A stretch of 64,000 nt of DNA from Progne subis subis (Eukaryota > Chordata > Aves > Passeriformes > Hirundinidae): positions 14,734,707 through 14,798,706 of the forward strand of contig JAKJHU010000005.1 in NCBI GenBank assembly GCA_022316685.1. Direction: 5' to 3'. This document shows, in pieces, positions 1 through 11,781 of the stretch. The notes beneath the pieces are model-generated. The model was not told where the DNA came from. It did not search any database and saw only the letters and a list, made by a program, of their open reading frames with translations. How positions within the stretch are numbered: the stretch's first letter is position 1; each line of letters starts with the position of its first letter. Made by a program: the position numbers and the translations under genes.

Positions 1-222
1 GGATTATTGTGGAATTACTCTATGTTTGTAAGAAAGCCCAATACTGTGTGCAGTCTGAAGGAAAAGAGAATGACAAAACCCAGGGATGTATTTCTGCAGA
101 GGATACTGGGAACTGCCTGGGAAATTGCATGAATTGGTCCAGCAGAAAGCACATACCAATGGGATGCAAAGGTTCAGGAGAAAGTCAACATTTCATAGAC
201 TAATTTTTCTGAGAGCTGATGG

Positions 223-300
223 AAAAAAAAAAAAAAAAAACCCAAAAAAAACCCCACCAACCCAAAACCTCCAACCCCTCACCAAACACCCCCTGCCCCC
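223..300. repeat. A18 followed by A/C-rich low-complexity tract
   Basis: Eighteen A then alternating A-runs and C-runs (CCCCACCAACCC...). Similar tracts recur at about 709-805, 3919-3990, 34,245-34,345, 59,881-59,930 and 62,917-62,965. Confidence 0.85.
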
Positions 301-708
301 AGCTGTTACCCTGGTTTTTCTGAGTTTTTTATTAGCCTTTTTGAATTTCATAAATGGAGTCAGATCTTTTAGTTACTGTAGAATATTAGAGCAGTTTTCT
401 ACCTTTTCCCACAGATGTAACATAAACAAATCCTTTGTTTTTCATTCTCTGTCCTTTGTTTGCATATTTCTAACCTGAAAACAATTGTAACTGACAGTGG
501 GTCTGGCCAATGAGGCTGAGGGGTGGAAACCCCAAAAAGCCAATCTTCTGCTAGACCCAGAAATGTATAAAAAAGTAAAAATAAACAAAGGGGTCTCTCT
601 CTCGGCTCTGTCTCAGTTTGAGCTGGATCGGAGAGGACCTCTGCCCTGCAAAAATCTCTTGTCTGCATGTGACTGCTTTGTGTGTCTCAGTGACACCCAG
701 CCAACAGA

Positions 709-805
709 CAAAGAAACAAAAACTAAACAAAACCACAAAACCAAACAAAAAACACAACCAAAAAACCCCCCAAAACCCCCAAACCAACAAACCCCCCCCA
801 CCACC
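709..805. repeat. A/C-rich low-complexity tract with C6, C5 and C8 runs
   Basis: Almost only A and C over about 95 bp, grading from AAAC-type to CCCCAAAA-type sequence. Open frames over it are artefacts. Confidence 0.85.
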
Positions 806-1832
806 TGTTCATCATGTTGCTACAGGCGACACCAACCAAGAGTAACAAACTGACTGATTGGACTGGCCAGCGCTGTAACATCACATTTTCCAAGGAGGTT
901 ATGTTAGAAAACAAAAGTGCACACCGAGGGCAGTCAGCAGGAATTGTCTGTACTGACATAGCGCCTTTGAAGAAAAACCACAAGCGTCACACCGCAGCTA
1001 GGACCTCTTTGGCATGTGACAAACATAAATGGGCAGAAGAAAGGGCTCTTTCTGCTCCTTCCCTTCAGAGAGGCCTTTCCAGGCATCTCTGTCCCTGAGG
1101 GAGAAATGACAGTATAGCTTTGGTGGAAAGCATGTAAACAGATGTAATATCAAATACTCATTTAGCCAAACACTGATTTTTCCCTGGCACACATTACTCC
1201 ACAGTTGCAAAATTTCTTCTGAGTCTGTAGGGGAGATTCCTGTACTGCATGATCAGAGACAAAATTCCCACCCACTTCAGCAGGGCTGGGAGTTTTACCC
1301 AGTCTCTCCTTCTTTCATGCCTTTTTCTGTCTGGAGTGGGAAATTTGCACTAATCTTTCACATCTTGGGCTGATTTCTATATACACTCAGTTACACCAAG
1401 CCACAGCTTGGCTCTGCAACATCCTTCAGGTGCAGCTCCCCACCTTTATGCCCTTACAAAGAACAGCAGCCAGAGCTGAAGGAGCATCCTATTGCTTCCA
1501 ATAAAAACACTCCTGTGGCCTTCGGATTTTTCAGGTTTTGTGATCCCAAGTGAGTCAATTTAATTTTGTATTACTCTGCCTGTATTTCAAAGTACTTTGT
1601 CCCCTGTGGGATCTGAAGTAAATGAAAAATTATCATAAGCTAGAGGACTTACAAAAGAAAAAGTGCATGCACTATCTGAGCAAATATGCAGAAATCAAGT
1701 CCATCGTGGGGTTCTTTCCTTACAGAAGTCCCACCCTTGATGTGTGATACATAACAAGGTTGCCTGCCAGATATTTATTCTTCTTTCTCCTCACCATGCA
1801 CGGGAAAAATCAGAGGCTAAACCACAGTCATG

Positions 1833-1893
1833 TGAGATAAGGATAAAAGTGACAGCTCAAAGTTGAGATAAGGATAAAAGTGACAGCTCAAAG
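1833..1893. repeat. Tandem duplication of a 30-bp unit with GATA-type sites
   Basis: Two identical 30-bp copies at 1833-1862 and 1864-1893 separated by one T. Each copy has AGATAAGG, a full GATA-factor consensus, so two sites lie 31 bp apart, about three helical turns. Confidence 0.9.
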
Positions 1894-2998
1894 TGCCCAC
1901 AATTCCCCGTATCAGGGCAGTCTGGTGGAAGTCCTGTGACACCAGATCCCTCCTCTGCTGCCCAGCACAGGGAGCTGAACGAGATAGGTAAGAGCCCTTC
2001 CTGGATGCAGGTCCTACAGTGGGGCAGCCCATGGGAGCGCTGCACCTCATCCCACTGCGAGGGTGTCAGGAAGGAGTGCCTCGTTCCCACAGGTGCGAGC
2101 CTGGGCGTCGCTGAGGCTGGCCAACAGGGAAAACCACCAGTAAAGCTGCTGCAGCATCCCAGGGAGAAGGAGGAGTTCCCCCTCCATCCCAAGCGAGGTA
2201 CCCAGCCCCTTCCAAGTGCTGACACCAGCAAAGCCATTTGCTGCTGGAGGCGGGATCCAGGCATCCCCAGCGGAGCGTGTTCCTGGCGGAGCCGTGACGC
2301 CCTGCCCGCGGGAGCCATCCCCCTGCAGCCCTGCCCAGAGCCCGCCTGGCTCTGGGCCCATCTCCCCGGGGCGCCAAGGCTGCCAGCTCCGGTACCGCCC
2401 CAGAGATGTGCCAGAGAGGGCTCTGCCTCCCCTCACACCGGCCACTGAGGTGCTCACCAGACTTCACAAGGGCACGAGGTCCAGACGGAACGCATTTTTA
2501 GTCTGTTTTCCCTAGGAGTAGAAAAAACATCACGCTACGAGAGAAGGTGTGTGAAAATTGAACAGACACATGAAGTGCTGTGCAAAGGAGGCCTGACTAG
2601 GATTAGATAATTTTAATAAACAACAATAGTAGCGTCTGCCAAATACTTGCCATGTAAAGTCTCTCTCTATCAAAGGATCGAGCAGTGAAACCTGCATGCT
2701 GTATGACAACCCTAATTACCTTCTACAAAATTACATTTATCTCCATAATTTACTTATAAATGGTCAGCTGATCACTTCAATTCAGCTGCACTTAACTGAT
2801 GTCTGTTGCATTTGCACGTCAGTGTTACTCTAAGAAACCAGCCAAAACCAGTGTGAAGAACAGTGAAAACCTCAAACCACAAAAAAGAGTGAAGATTTGT
2901 TTTTACAAAATGAAGTAAAATGAAAAGTACTCTAGGCATAGGTTCGAAAGTTTTTTGACACAGGTACAAAAACTACTTTCAGACCATGTTTAAAAAGA

Positions 2999-3037
2999 AT
3001 ATATATATATATTCTTTATATATATATGTGTGTGTGC
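2999..3037. repeat. (AT)n with (TG)n microsatellite
   Basis: Two AT runs interrupted by TCTT, followed by TGTGTGTG. Ordinary compound dinucleotide repeat. Confidence 0.9.
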
Positions 3038-3918
3038 AGAAGGACTGCACATCTAACTGAGTAAAATGCTAGCACAAAAATTAGTATTACCATAAAAAAA
3101 GGGTAAGTACACGCAAGCATTCTCTGTAGGGCATGGGAAAGATGAATTAGTCAGTAGAGAAGCTTATGGTAAAAAGTTCAGTAAGTACAAGTGTAGAAAT
3201 CTATGAGGCAAGTAGTTGTAAAGAAATGAATTTTTTTTTTTTTTCTGCCATGTATAGAAGGTAGGACTGAAAAGTGTGGCTGATGTGCAAAATGGAGAAG
3301 ATTGAAATGAGAGATAATCTAAACAAGTCCTACAACCTGAGTCTTTAATAAAGATGCTGATCTCAAATATGGGAGCAAAGATGTAATGGTTGACACTAGG
3401 TGGAGAGAGGAGGTTCCCAAAACTAAGATGTAAGTAAATTTGAAAGAAGATAATTCATGAAATGTCAATGGCACCTGCATTCCCCATAACCCTAGAGAAA
3501 CTACAACTGGAAAAGGGTGAAGCCACAGTAACTAAAGGCACAGCAACAAGCAGAAAAAGCAATGAAACCTAAAGTGCATCTAGTAGGGTTAACATGATTT
3601 TTGGGGTACAGGACAACTGTTTTCTGAAAGAGGAAAATGCAAAAGACCTGTTCTTTTTCCTTTTGACCTCAGGTAAAACATTTCCCACTTGCATTTCTTG
3701 TGGGGATAGCTGCAAGTGACAGCAGACTAAAAGCAGAGAACAGATTGTGTTGGAAGGGATTGGTGAAGTTCATCCAGTGGAAAGTATTGGATCTCATAGC
3801 AACACTTTAAGAAAATGATCTGAATGACCTGTTACAGTTTTTCATGTGTTAATGAATTCTTTGCTAATGCAACATAGAAATGAACTGCCAAGAGGCAAGG
3901 ACTGCAATGCCATTTGGG

Positions 3919-3945
3919 AAAAAACAAACAACAAACAAAAAAAAA

Positions 3946-3981
<36 letters not shown>

Positions 3982-3990
3982 AAAAAAAAC
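3919..3990. repeat. A-rich / AAAC tract with a long poly(A)
   Basis: AAAC-type sequence, then more than 30 consecutive A, then CCAAAAAAAACCACC. It could be the tail of an old retroposon, but I see no recognisable body upstream. Confidence 0.85.
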
Positions 3991-4530
3991 CACCTGGATA
4001 ACCTTGAAGTCTAGGACAGTAGAAATTAAATTAAAAGTACAAAGTCATATACTTAATATCTAGTAGGAAGTATCTCTGCCATATCCCAGGAGTTCGTTTG
4101 TGTGAGATGATGGAGGAGACAGACGACAGACTGAAGTGTATTATTTAGGGTGATGTCAAGCAAAAAATGTGGTGCATCCATTAGAACAGCAGATGTGATC
4201 ACAACATGAAATCAGTATTTTGAACACAAGGACTCATGAATGAGTGAGATTACACAAAGTTCTTGTGACACCTAATATTTACTGCTGTGCACAATTTTTT
4301 TTGTAAAATTAAGTTGGAGTGGTGTTAAACAGAGTTACTGAGGGGATCAAGTGACACATCAGGGATAGAAAATACCATTTTTTAAAACAAAGGTAATGAC
4401 CACACAAAACACCAAGTCAATAATAATGGTCCTTAAGTGACAAGATTTCCTGCAGTCAGCTCTGGAAAAAGATTTGGGACAGGTATCTAGGCTTAGAACA
4501 AGGCCTGATCCACTTAATCTACTAGTGGCT

Positions 4531-4576
4531 GAGGAGAGGGAGAGGGAAAGGGAGAGGCAGAAGGAGAGGGAGAGAT
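4531..4576. repeat. GA-rich purine tract
   Basis: About 46 bases of nearly pure purine (GAGGAGAGGGAGAGGG pattern). The Glu/Arg-rich open frame over it is an artefact. Confidence 0.8.
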
Positions 4577-4617
4577 TAAGATGCAGTAGAAAAAAAGTTA
4601 CCTCTGAACTGCAGCTT

Positions 4618-4690
4618 GTACTTCACTGTAAAGGTCATTGGGTTCCAACCCCACCCAAGGCAGCTGTGCTAGAATTTTTCAAACCAAGCC
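4618..4690 (-). mobile_element. Possible short CR1 remnant, reverse orientation
   Basis: AAAGGTCATTGGGTTCCAACCC is close to the reverse complement of the CR1 3' kernel (guided by TTGGAACTAGATGATCTTT). The match covers only about 25-30 bases, so this is weak. Confidence 0.3.
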
Positions 4691-7600
4691 CAAAGCTTGT
4701 GACTTTGTTTTTGGCTGAAGGAGAGAAGACTGCTTGAAAGGAATTCTTGGAAGGAACAGGGAGGGTGGAAGAAGAAAGCTGCACATGATGTCCTGGTCAG
4801 GGAGGATGAAAAGGGGCATCTCAGAGGTGGAATAATGGAGATCCAGCAACGGCTGGAAATACCTGAGAATCAAATGGATATATTAAGGGTAGCCAATATG
4901 CTGCAAATGGGCATGCAACAAGTATGCCTGACACAAATAGCACAGGCAGCCCTGAATACCTCTTCAAAGGCACTTTTTTTTTTTAATAGAAATGCAATTT
5001 ACTGTTCATCTGGGATTAATTTCAATTTTATTTTGTTTTGTTAGGAAATGCTCTACATTTCATGTAATCATTTGCAAATGGATGGAAAAGGTAGGATGTG
5101 TTTAGGAATCCCCTGTACATGTTTTGCAAACAGTCCTGTGACTCACCTCTGTCATTCCTCTGCCCCGGGTGAGTCGCCAGCAGACATAAAAGACAAGGAA
5201 GGAAGCACTGGGGTTAATGAAAAACAGCCTGCTTGCAGATTTAATTCTTATGTTAACAATCAAAGAAAACAGAAGATGCAGTATTCCTTCCAAAGGAAAA
5301 ACACTCCATTTGTTCAGAGCAAGCCAAAACCAAAACAGGGATGATCTATTCCCCACAGTGTTGCAGGGGAAGAAAAATATAGAATGAATACACTATGTAT
5401 AGGAAAAGTCCTGAAATTTCTATAGCTCTGTCAGTGGTGGCAGGAGCTGTATATGCGGATAAGGGAAGAAACTCCCAGCTATATGTTAGTCTCCATATGC
5501 CCAAGCCATGGTCACTGGATGGCCTTGCAGATTTTCTCAACATCCAGCTGTGATGGTGAGTGGCGAGCAGAGGGAATGTTCATTGGATACTGCTATTAGC
5601 ATTCACATTTGAGATGCCCTTTTAATTTATTAGAGTCCTCCATTTCAGAGATGTGTTTTCTAGTTTGCCTCCATCTTCTCACCCAGTAATGGTGGGCAAA
5701 CTGGGAAATACAGAAGCTGGAATAAGGAGACCCTGCAGAGGCAAAGGCAAAGGCAATGAAGCCTGAGCACCCAACAAGAGCTACTGCATCCTGTGGCCCA
5801 TATCCTCATTACAATATGTAAATCAGTACTCGTATCCTTTCCTCTGTACTTCTCCTCAAAAGACTTGTTTAGTCAGAAGGTCCCAGATAATTTCAGCAGC
5901 ATAAAGGATTGCCTTTTCCAAACAGAGCTGCTCTGCGAATGCATGCTGCTGCAAGGATGTCAGGTGCTGCCGATGCAAGTACGACACTCCCTGTTGTTGG
6001 GACAGCTGGACCCTGCTCCCCGGATGGAGCACGGGGCTGCCTTGGTGGCACTCTGCTGGCAAGGTCAGCACTGCCTGCCTAAAACTGTTGCTGCATAGTG
6101 TGTTCCTTCCTCTGAGTCCCCAAAAATGGCTGTGCTGGCAGAGCTCCTCTGTGAAGAAACCTGAGCTTAACGTCCTGTCTTGTCACATTCCCTGCACCAG
6201 TCAGAACAGGATTTCATGCAGCAGGAATAGGTCCAATACCCTGGGGCATCTCTTTCAAAATAAATCTACAGATTGTGTCTGCAAACACTATCTTGTGTGT
6301 CTATAGCAAGACAGACAAGTTAGTCAGTCAGTCGATGTACCTATCTCAATCAGCATCTCCCATCCTTTATCAGCTGCTCAGATGGTCAAATATTCACCTG
6401 CATCAGGTCATTAAAGGGCAGTCTCTACTTCAGGCCTACATCAGACTCACACCTCTGGATCTACCACCACTATCGTGCTTCTATCACATCTGGCCAAGTG
6501 TGACTCTATCACACACATTCTGTCAGAAAGCATTGCTGCTAACTAGAAAGGAGGCTCCTGCAGATGAAAGACAGGAATCCAGCTGCCAAAGGAATCATGC
6601 CTAGAGAAATTTCCCCAAAAAGTGTATTACTTAGCACACATGTCGTATTATTTGAAAACTTGAAATTTATATAATCTTCAGAAATGTATAAAAGCTTGTC
6701 CTTTACTAAATGGCAAGTTGCTTCAGGGCCAAGCAGAGTTAACTTTCTGTAGTGCAAGTTGCTTCTCCTCCTAAAGTCCTGAACCACGAGGCTTTGCACC
6801 CAGTATCTATTTCATTTACTGGCCTGCTCAAAGGTCTTTATTGTCTGTTAGAAAGACCTGTTTGCTGAAATTATACTGCATCATAGTTGCTAGTAAATTA
6901 CTTGTGCCTTCCCTTGGCATTCGGTCAAATAAGCAAATGTGAGAATAAAACCTTCTCCTTCTTAACAAGAAATCTTATAAACAATAGAAAAACAAATTAC
7001 ATCTTTACAAGTACCAGATAAATAAAACTAAGTCTAAAAAACTCCTGTAGGTACTTCCTGTAGGAAATGTTATGAGCTGTTTACCCTGACAAACAATTGA
7101 GAGCATTGACTCGTGTTTCACTAGGCTAACAGTAGGGAAAAATTTACAGCAGTGGAAAGTATTTCAAGACACTTCTGCAATGTGCATCAGGCTTGTTCAA
7201 GTATAACCCACCCCAGAGAGGAACACAGAAACCCAGGCAACGAACATCTCTGCCCATTCTGCTCTGTGTCTGTCCTCAGGACAGAGCAGCTTCTCTCTTG
7301 TGAACGAAGTTTTTAAGTGAGATGAAACCACTAAGCCTTTAGACAATGATTAGTTCTCTTTTCTTTCACATGTAACTATGACCAAGCATCGACACCACGG
7401 TAGGTGGTGATAATTGGACCTGCCCAGATTCTCCAGTCTTTAAGTCCCTTTCCTGAGGGAATATGAGGCTTGGAAACAGTGTGGGCAAACCTTCCTCTGC
7501 AGAGGTAGGTGCAACTCTGGTGGGGCAGGATGTGTTTTGTCCTGATCTTCCTCTCTCACATCAGCTTCCACTCCAACATGCTTAGGCATCCTGGGCTGAA

Positions 7601-8737
7601 GAAGAAGTGGTGGCAGTCACTGATGTGGGAATGGGAGCAAGGCCACCCCTGCAGAAGAGGTCTGTACAGGTGGCACCATCACAGCTGCAGAGAGGAGGAC
7701 CATGCATTTATGATGACTGAGGTTCACCAAGTCATTTCCATAATATGACACACCTCTAGAGGAAACACCTGGGCAGGTGTGATGAGACATGATACAGTTC
7801 ACCACCTGACATCCCTCCATTGAGGTCCTAGAAGCTCTGTGATGCTGGTAGAGAAATGCTGACCTGCATCTGCTGAAAGGCTGGCACTCCAATTCAGAGT
7901 GATCAGAAACACTGACAGACAAAACCTATGTGTCCTTTTTCAGGGTGGTATTGATATTTTTGATATGTCACACTGATACATCAATATCTGACTGGAGATC
8001 TCATCTAGTCCTATTTATATTGTAAATGTTCTGCAAGAGGACAAAGTTCATCACCTTTGCCTCAAAAACATAAAAGCAGACATAAACATGTAGCAGAGAA
8101 GGGATCCACACTGAGGTCTGTTTCCTTTATAAGTGCTGAAAATATTTGAGTAGGTCTTGATGCAGTCCCACAGAGTTAAGTCATTATATGCTATTGACTT
8201 CGACGTAATAAATGTACTATTATCTACTGACATGCTTTATGATAGTTTCATACCCTGATTGACATAAACCACTACAAAAGCTCATATCTGAACTTAGATC
8301 AAAAGAGATTATGCACTAGCTCAGACAGATGCTTTTTATTCAGTTCCCTCAGAAATGCCTGGAATTTCCATGGCAAGCCTTCTTGGGACTTTCTGCAGAT
8401 AGCTGGTCATCCAGTGAGCAGTCTGCAGATTTACAAAGGTTGCTGCAGAACTTATAAGAGCTGGAAGGAAACTCATTTTTCCATAGCTCAGGCCACATTT
8501 TTCTCTTGGAAAGCCCTGCATTCCATGGGTTTCACTGTCTGAGTTTAATATATATGACATTCGAGTTTCTAAATCTGTTCTCTTTTTTTTCTTTCCTCTA
8601 CCACAAATAGTTTAAAGCAGGCATCATGATAGGAAAAACACTGGAAGAGGAGAAGTATTAGATGATAAAAGGGTGAAGTAATAGTATCATCATTTCCCAA
8701 AGGCTGATACACTCAGGGAAGTCTGCACAATCTGGCA

Positions 8738-8777
8738 GTTAATGAACTTAGTTAATGAACTAAGTTAATGAACTTAG
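8738..8777. repeat. Three tandem copies of a 13-bp unit GTTAATGAACTTA
   Basis: Copies start at 8738, 8751 and 8764; the middle copy ends CTAA rather than CTTA. Each begins GTTAAT, a half-site of the HNF1 consensus, but no full HNF1 palindrome is formed. Confidence 0.85.
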
Positions 8778-10241
8778 AAAGGAGGGCTAATAGGAGCTGT
8801 CTGGCAATTTTTTTTTTTTTTTTGCTGGAGCCTGAAAGTCCCAACATCTAGCAACCACCAGCTGGTTTCAAGGCTTCTTAAGGTGTGGCACTCCTTCTGA
8901 CACCAGAAACACCCTCTCTGTCAGGAGAGTTGAGAGACATGCAGTTTCTGAGCATATTGACAATTTTTACGTTTTCTGACAATACCAACAGCCATGGTCG
9001 CAGTTCCCTACGAGCACAAGTGCCCTATGTCATAAGCCTGGCACACGGTTATTTAGATCAAAATTGTATCTTGACATACGTTCACCCCTACACACCAGGA
9101 GAGCAGCAGCTGAGCACTGGGACTCTGCAGTGACTTGCTTGACTTGTGCTCCCCAATCCCTATGGTTGCTTGAAAAGCCTATTACTACCTGCTTATCTTG
9201 CACTTACTGCAAGTGTTGGTGAGGTCTGGAAGCAAATAATTGCTAAATGCACAATGACAGTGCAAGACAGGGTCTTGTTTCCTGTGCAGTGCATGCCACT
9301 AAGCTGATGCCACTCTAGGGGACAGGGGCCTTGCAATGGCAATTCTGTGCACAAAGCTTCGTGGGATTCTTGCTGTGAGGTCCAAGAGCATCAGAAGAGC
9401 CTTTCTCCTCCCTCCTCCTCCTTCTCACCTTGGCCCTCTCAGCCAGCCGAAGGCAAACTCACAATCCTGGAAAGATCCTAGTGCTACTCACTGTGTTCAC
9501 GAATGCCCTTAAGCCACTGGCCCCATCAGTAAAGCTGCAAGGCAAAGTCCAGCTGTAGGAAGGTTTACTAGAACTTGGCAAGTACTAGGTGACAGCTATC
9601 TCAGCAAACACTTAAAACCTGATCCCCTTCCCAAACACTGTCAGCTTGCAGACGGAGGGGTGGCCATTCCAGGCTGTCCTGTGCCACCCCTGCCAGCATG
9701 AAGGGAAAAGCTGTGCACAGGGGGAATAAGGTGTCCCAGGGCTTGGATTTGGTTGTGATCCATCCTCCACTTGGGTGCAGGCAAGGGCACTGAAATAGGC
9801 AGAAGAGAAATTCTGCCTAAAACACACTTCTTTACAGACAGCAGTGACATGGAGAGCAGTCCAGAAACATGATGTCATCCTTTTTATCATCCATAAATCT
9901 CCTGCTTTCTGTACTCCTAGCCAACTCTATGATGTGGATCAAAGTTATCTAGAGAAGGAACAGGAGCCCACTTGTTATTTCTCTTTAAATACCCTGTGGA
10001 TCTGCTACAAGGGATATCAAATACTGTTTATCCAAACCTATACATCTTGTGAGACTTAAAGTAGGGATTAGGATGTAGTTTCAGTGCAACTCCATTACAT
10101 ATCCTGTAAGAGAAATAACATTACCCTGAAGGGATGGCACTTGCAAGTTTTGAGAAACTGGGGGCATAGAAGATCTCCTTTGCTTCATATAAATACACTC
10201 ACTAAAGTGTATTTAGAGCCTTCAGCTCTGCTGAAACCATC

Positions 10242-10958
10242 TGTCTTGGTTTGGAAAAGACAGGCATCTGCCAGGGAAAGCTGGAGCTTCCTTTGGAATG
10301 AAGAATGTAAAGCCCCTCCCTCCAAATTTTTATAATTTTGCAATTAAGGGCCTTCAGGCAAAGATTTGGGAATAGGAATAACAGTTCTTTACTAGAAATA
10401 TTAAAAATACAAATGTAGTAATGCAAACAAACAATCAAAAAAATCCTAGAAACACTGACAGAATCAGAATAAGTCCGGACACCCTGTTGGTCACGGTGCT
10501 GGGAGCTGTCCAAATAAATCCTCTCGGAGTAACAGATGTGGTTCTGTTGGAGTAAAGATGATCCTGTAGAAGGGTCCAGTGGTGGCGAGATGTGTCTGGT
10601 CATCCTCTGGGAATCCAGTGGAAAGCAGACTGGCCTGCTGTTCTGAATCTCAGCTTTTATCCAGGTAGGAATGCTTGGCTCCTCCCAGCTGGGTGGAGCA
10701 TCTCACAATGAGATGATGTAATTGTATCAGTCATGTGCCTTAATGGCCCATTAACAGAAGATATCCTTCTGGAGGGAGGATGGGTCATGGAAGAGATAAG
10801 GAACATTGCCCCACCTGGTTTTAACAGCTGGGCCAGTAACAGAAGGCCCCTGCCTCCTCCCTTTAACCTCAGAGTTAAAGGAAAAGCACCTCTTCAATTG
10901 GTTTCAACAGACTGGGAAAAGAAAATATGGTTTTGGTTATATATTGCAACCCAAGACA
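10242..10958 (-). mobile_element. Solo LTR, songbird ERVL-type endogenous retrovirus
   Basis: The element starts TGTCTTGGTTT and ends AACCCAAGACA, which are inverted copies with one mismatch in 11. Flanks are CCATC (10237-10241) and CTATC (10959-10963), a 5-bp target duplication with one change. Length is 717 bp. On the minus strand there is a TATA-like ATAAAAGC, and an AGTAAAGAACTG region follows before the 3' end; this order favours minus-strand orientation. I recognise the sequence as a high-copy passerine LTR, but no library search was done. No internal retroviral region follows on either side, so it is a solo LTR left by LTR-LTR recombination. Confidence 0.8.
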
Positions 10959-11768
10959 CTATCAAATAGATAAGTGTCCCTCTTATCCAGACAAGCATTA
11001 TGGGGGAGGAGGTGTCACCCTCAATTTTAGGACTGGTTTCATGCAAATGCAGCATTGTAGAGCAGATCGAAATAGAATGATTCAGGAGACATGTAGGAAG
11101 TACAAAGATAAGGTATGGCCACAAATAAATATATTTTTGTATATTTTTATCTAAGATACTGCTGTCAGTATCTAAATATTAAATCTTGTAGGACATAGCA
11201 AAAATCCATGTTCAGCCAAGGTCAAAGAACAGTTGACCACTACATGAAAAAGGAACACTCAAGAACATGTCCTTCTCTGTTTGACTGGCATATTAAAAGA
11301 AACATTTAACTTGCAGTGTGAGTGCAAAAATGTTGGTGAGCTGAGAACCCTCAAACATTCCAAAGCAAATGCAACAACCCCTGTCAGCAGTCCAAGCATA
11401 ATGCATCCAGCCCAAAGGGACAGTCCTAGGGAGAAGATGCTTATCTGAGGCAGAGCCTGGACCTACAGTCTCCATAATTCCCTAAATTATCTTTGTATAG
11501 AAAAACCGCTGTGGGGACCCAGTGTTAGTGCTCTGACCCCCTCTATTCCTGTGGTACCTTGTATTTGTGACTTTTGCACATTTATGAAGGGTTTGCTAAA
11601 AGCAGTTTGCTGGGCAGTTGTAGCTGCGGGTGTGATGTGAATTGATGTCTGTCAAGTGTGAGGCAGGAGGAACAGGTGTCTTACTGCCCTTTCCAGACTG
11701 GAGCCTGATCCCTACTGCTGGTCTTGTGGACTGGGCTCACCCCACCACATTTACACCTGCACTCACCA

Positions 11769-11781
11769 AATAAAGAATAAA
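11769..11781 (+). promoter_or_regulatory. Double AATAAA with downstream T/GT-rich stretch
   Basis: AATAAA at 11769-11774 and 11776-11781, followed by a T-rich then TGTGTGT stretch at 11,788-11,818. This is the arrangement of a real vertebrate poly(A) site, but no open frame or exon is recognised upstream. It could be an old LTR or the end of an unannotated non-coding transcript. Confidence 0.35.

Larger units (their letters stand above)
1..10236. other. Intergenic DNA, no gene recognised
   Basis: Besides the repeats listed separately, I see no exon, RNA gene or recognisable element. About 2,060-2,460 is locally GC-rich with overlapping open frames of 130-170 codons on both strands, none resembling a known protein. 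About 2,500-5,300 is markedly A/purine-rich on the plus strand, possibly an eroded transposon body, but I cannot name one. Confidence 0.6.

Noticed and set aside
760..800. Ciliate-telomere-like CCCCAAAA pattern
   Set aside because: Only a few irregular units inside a longer A/C-rich tract; not a telomeric array.
1936..2467. 130-170-codon frames on both strands
   Set aside because: All lie in one GC-rich patch where stops are rare; mutual overlap on both strands points to composition, not coding.
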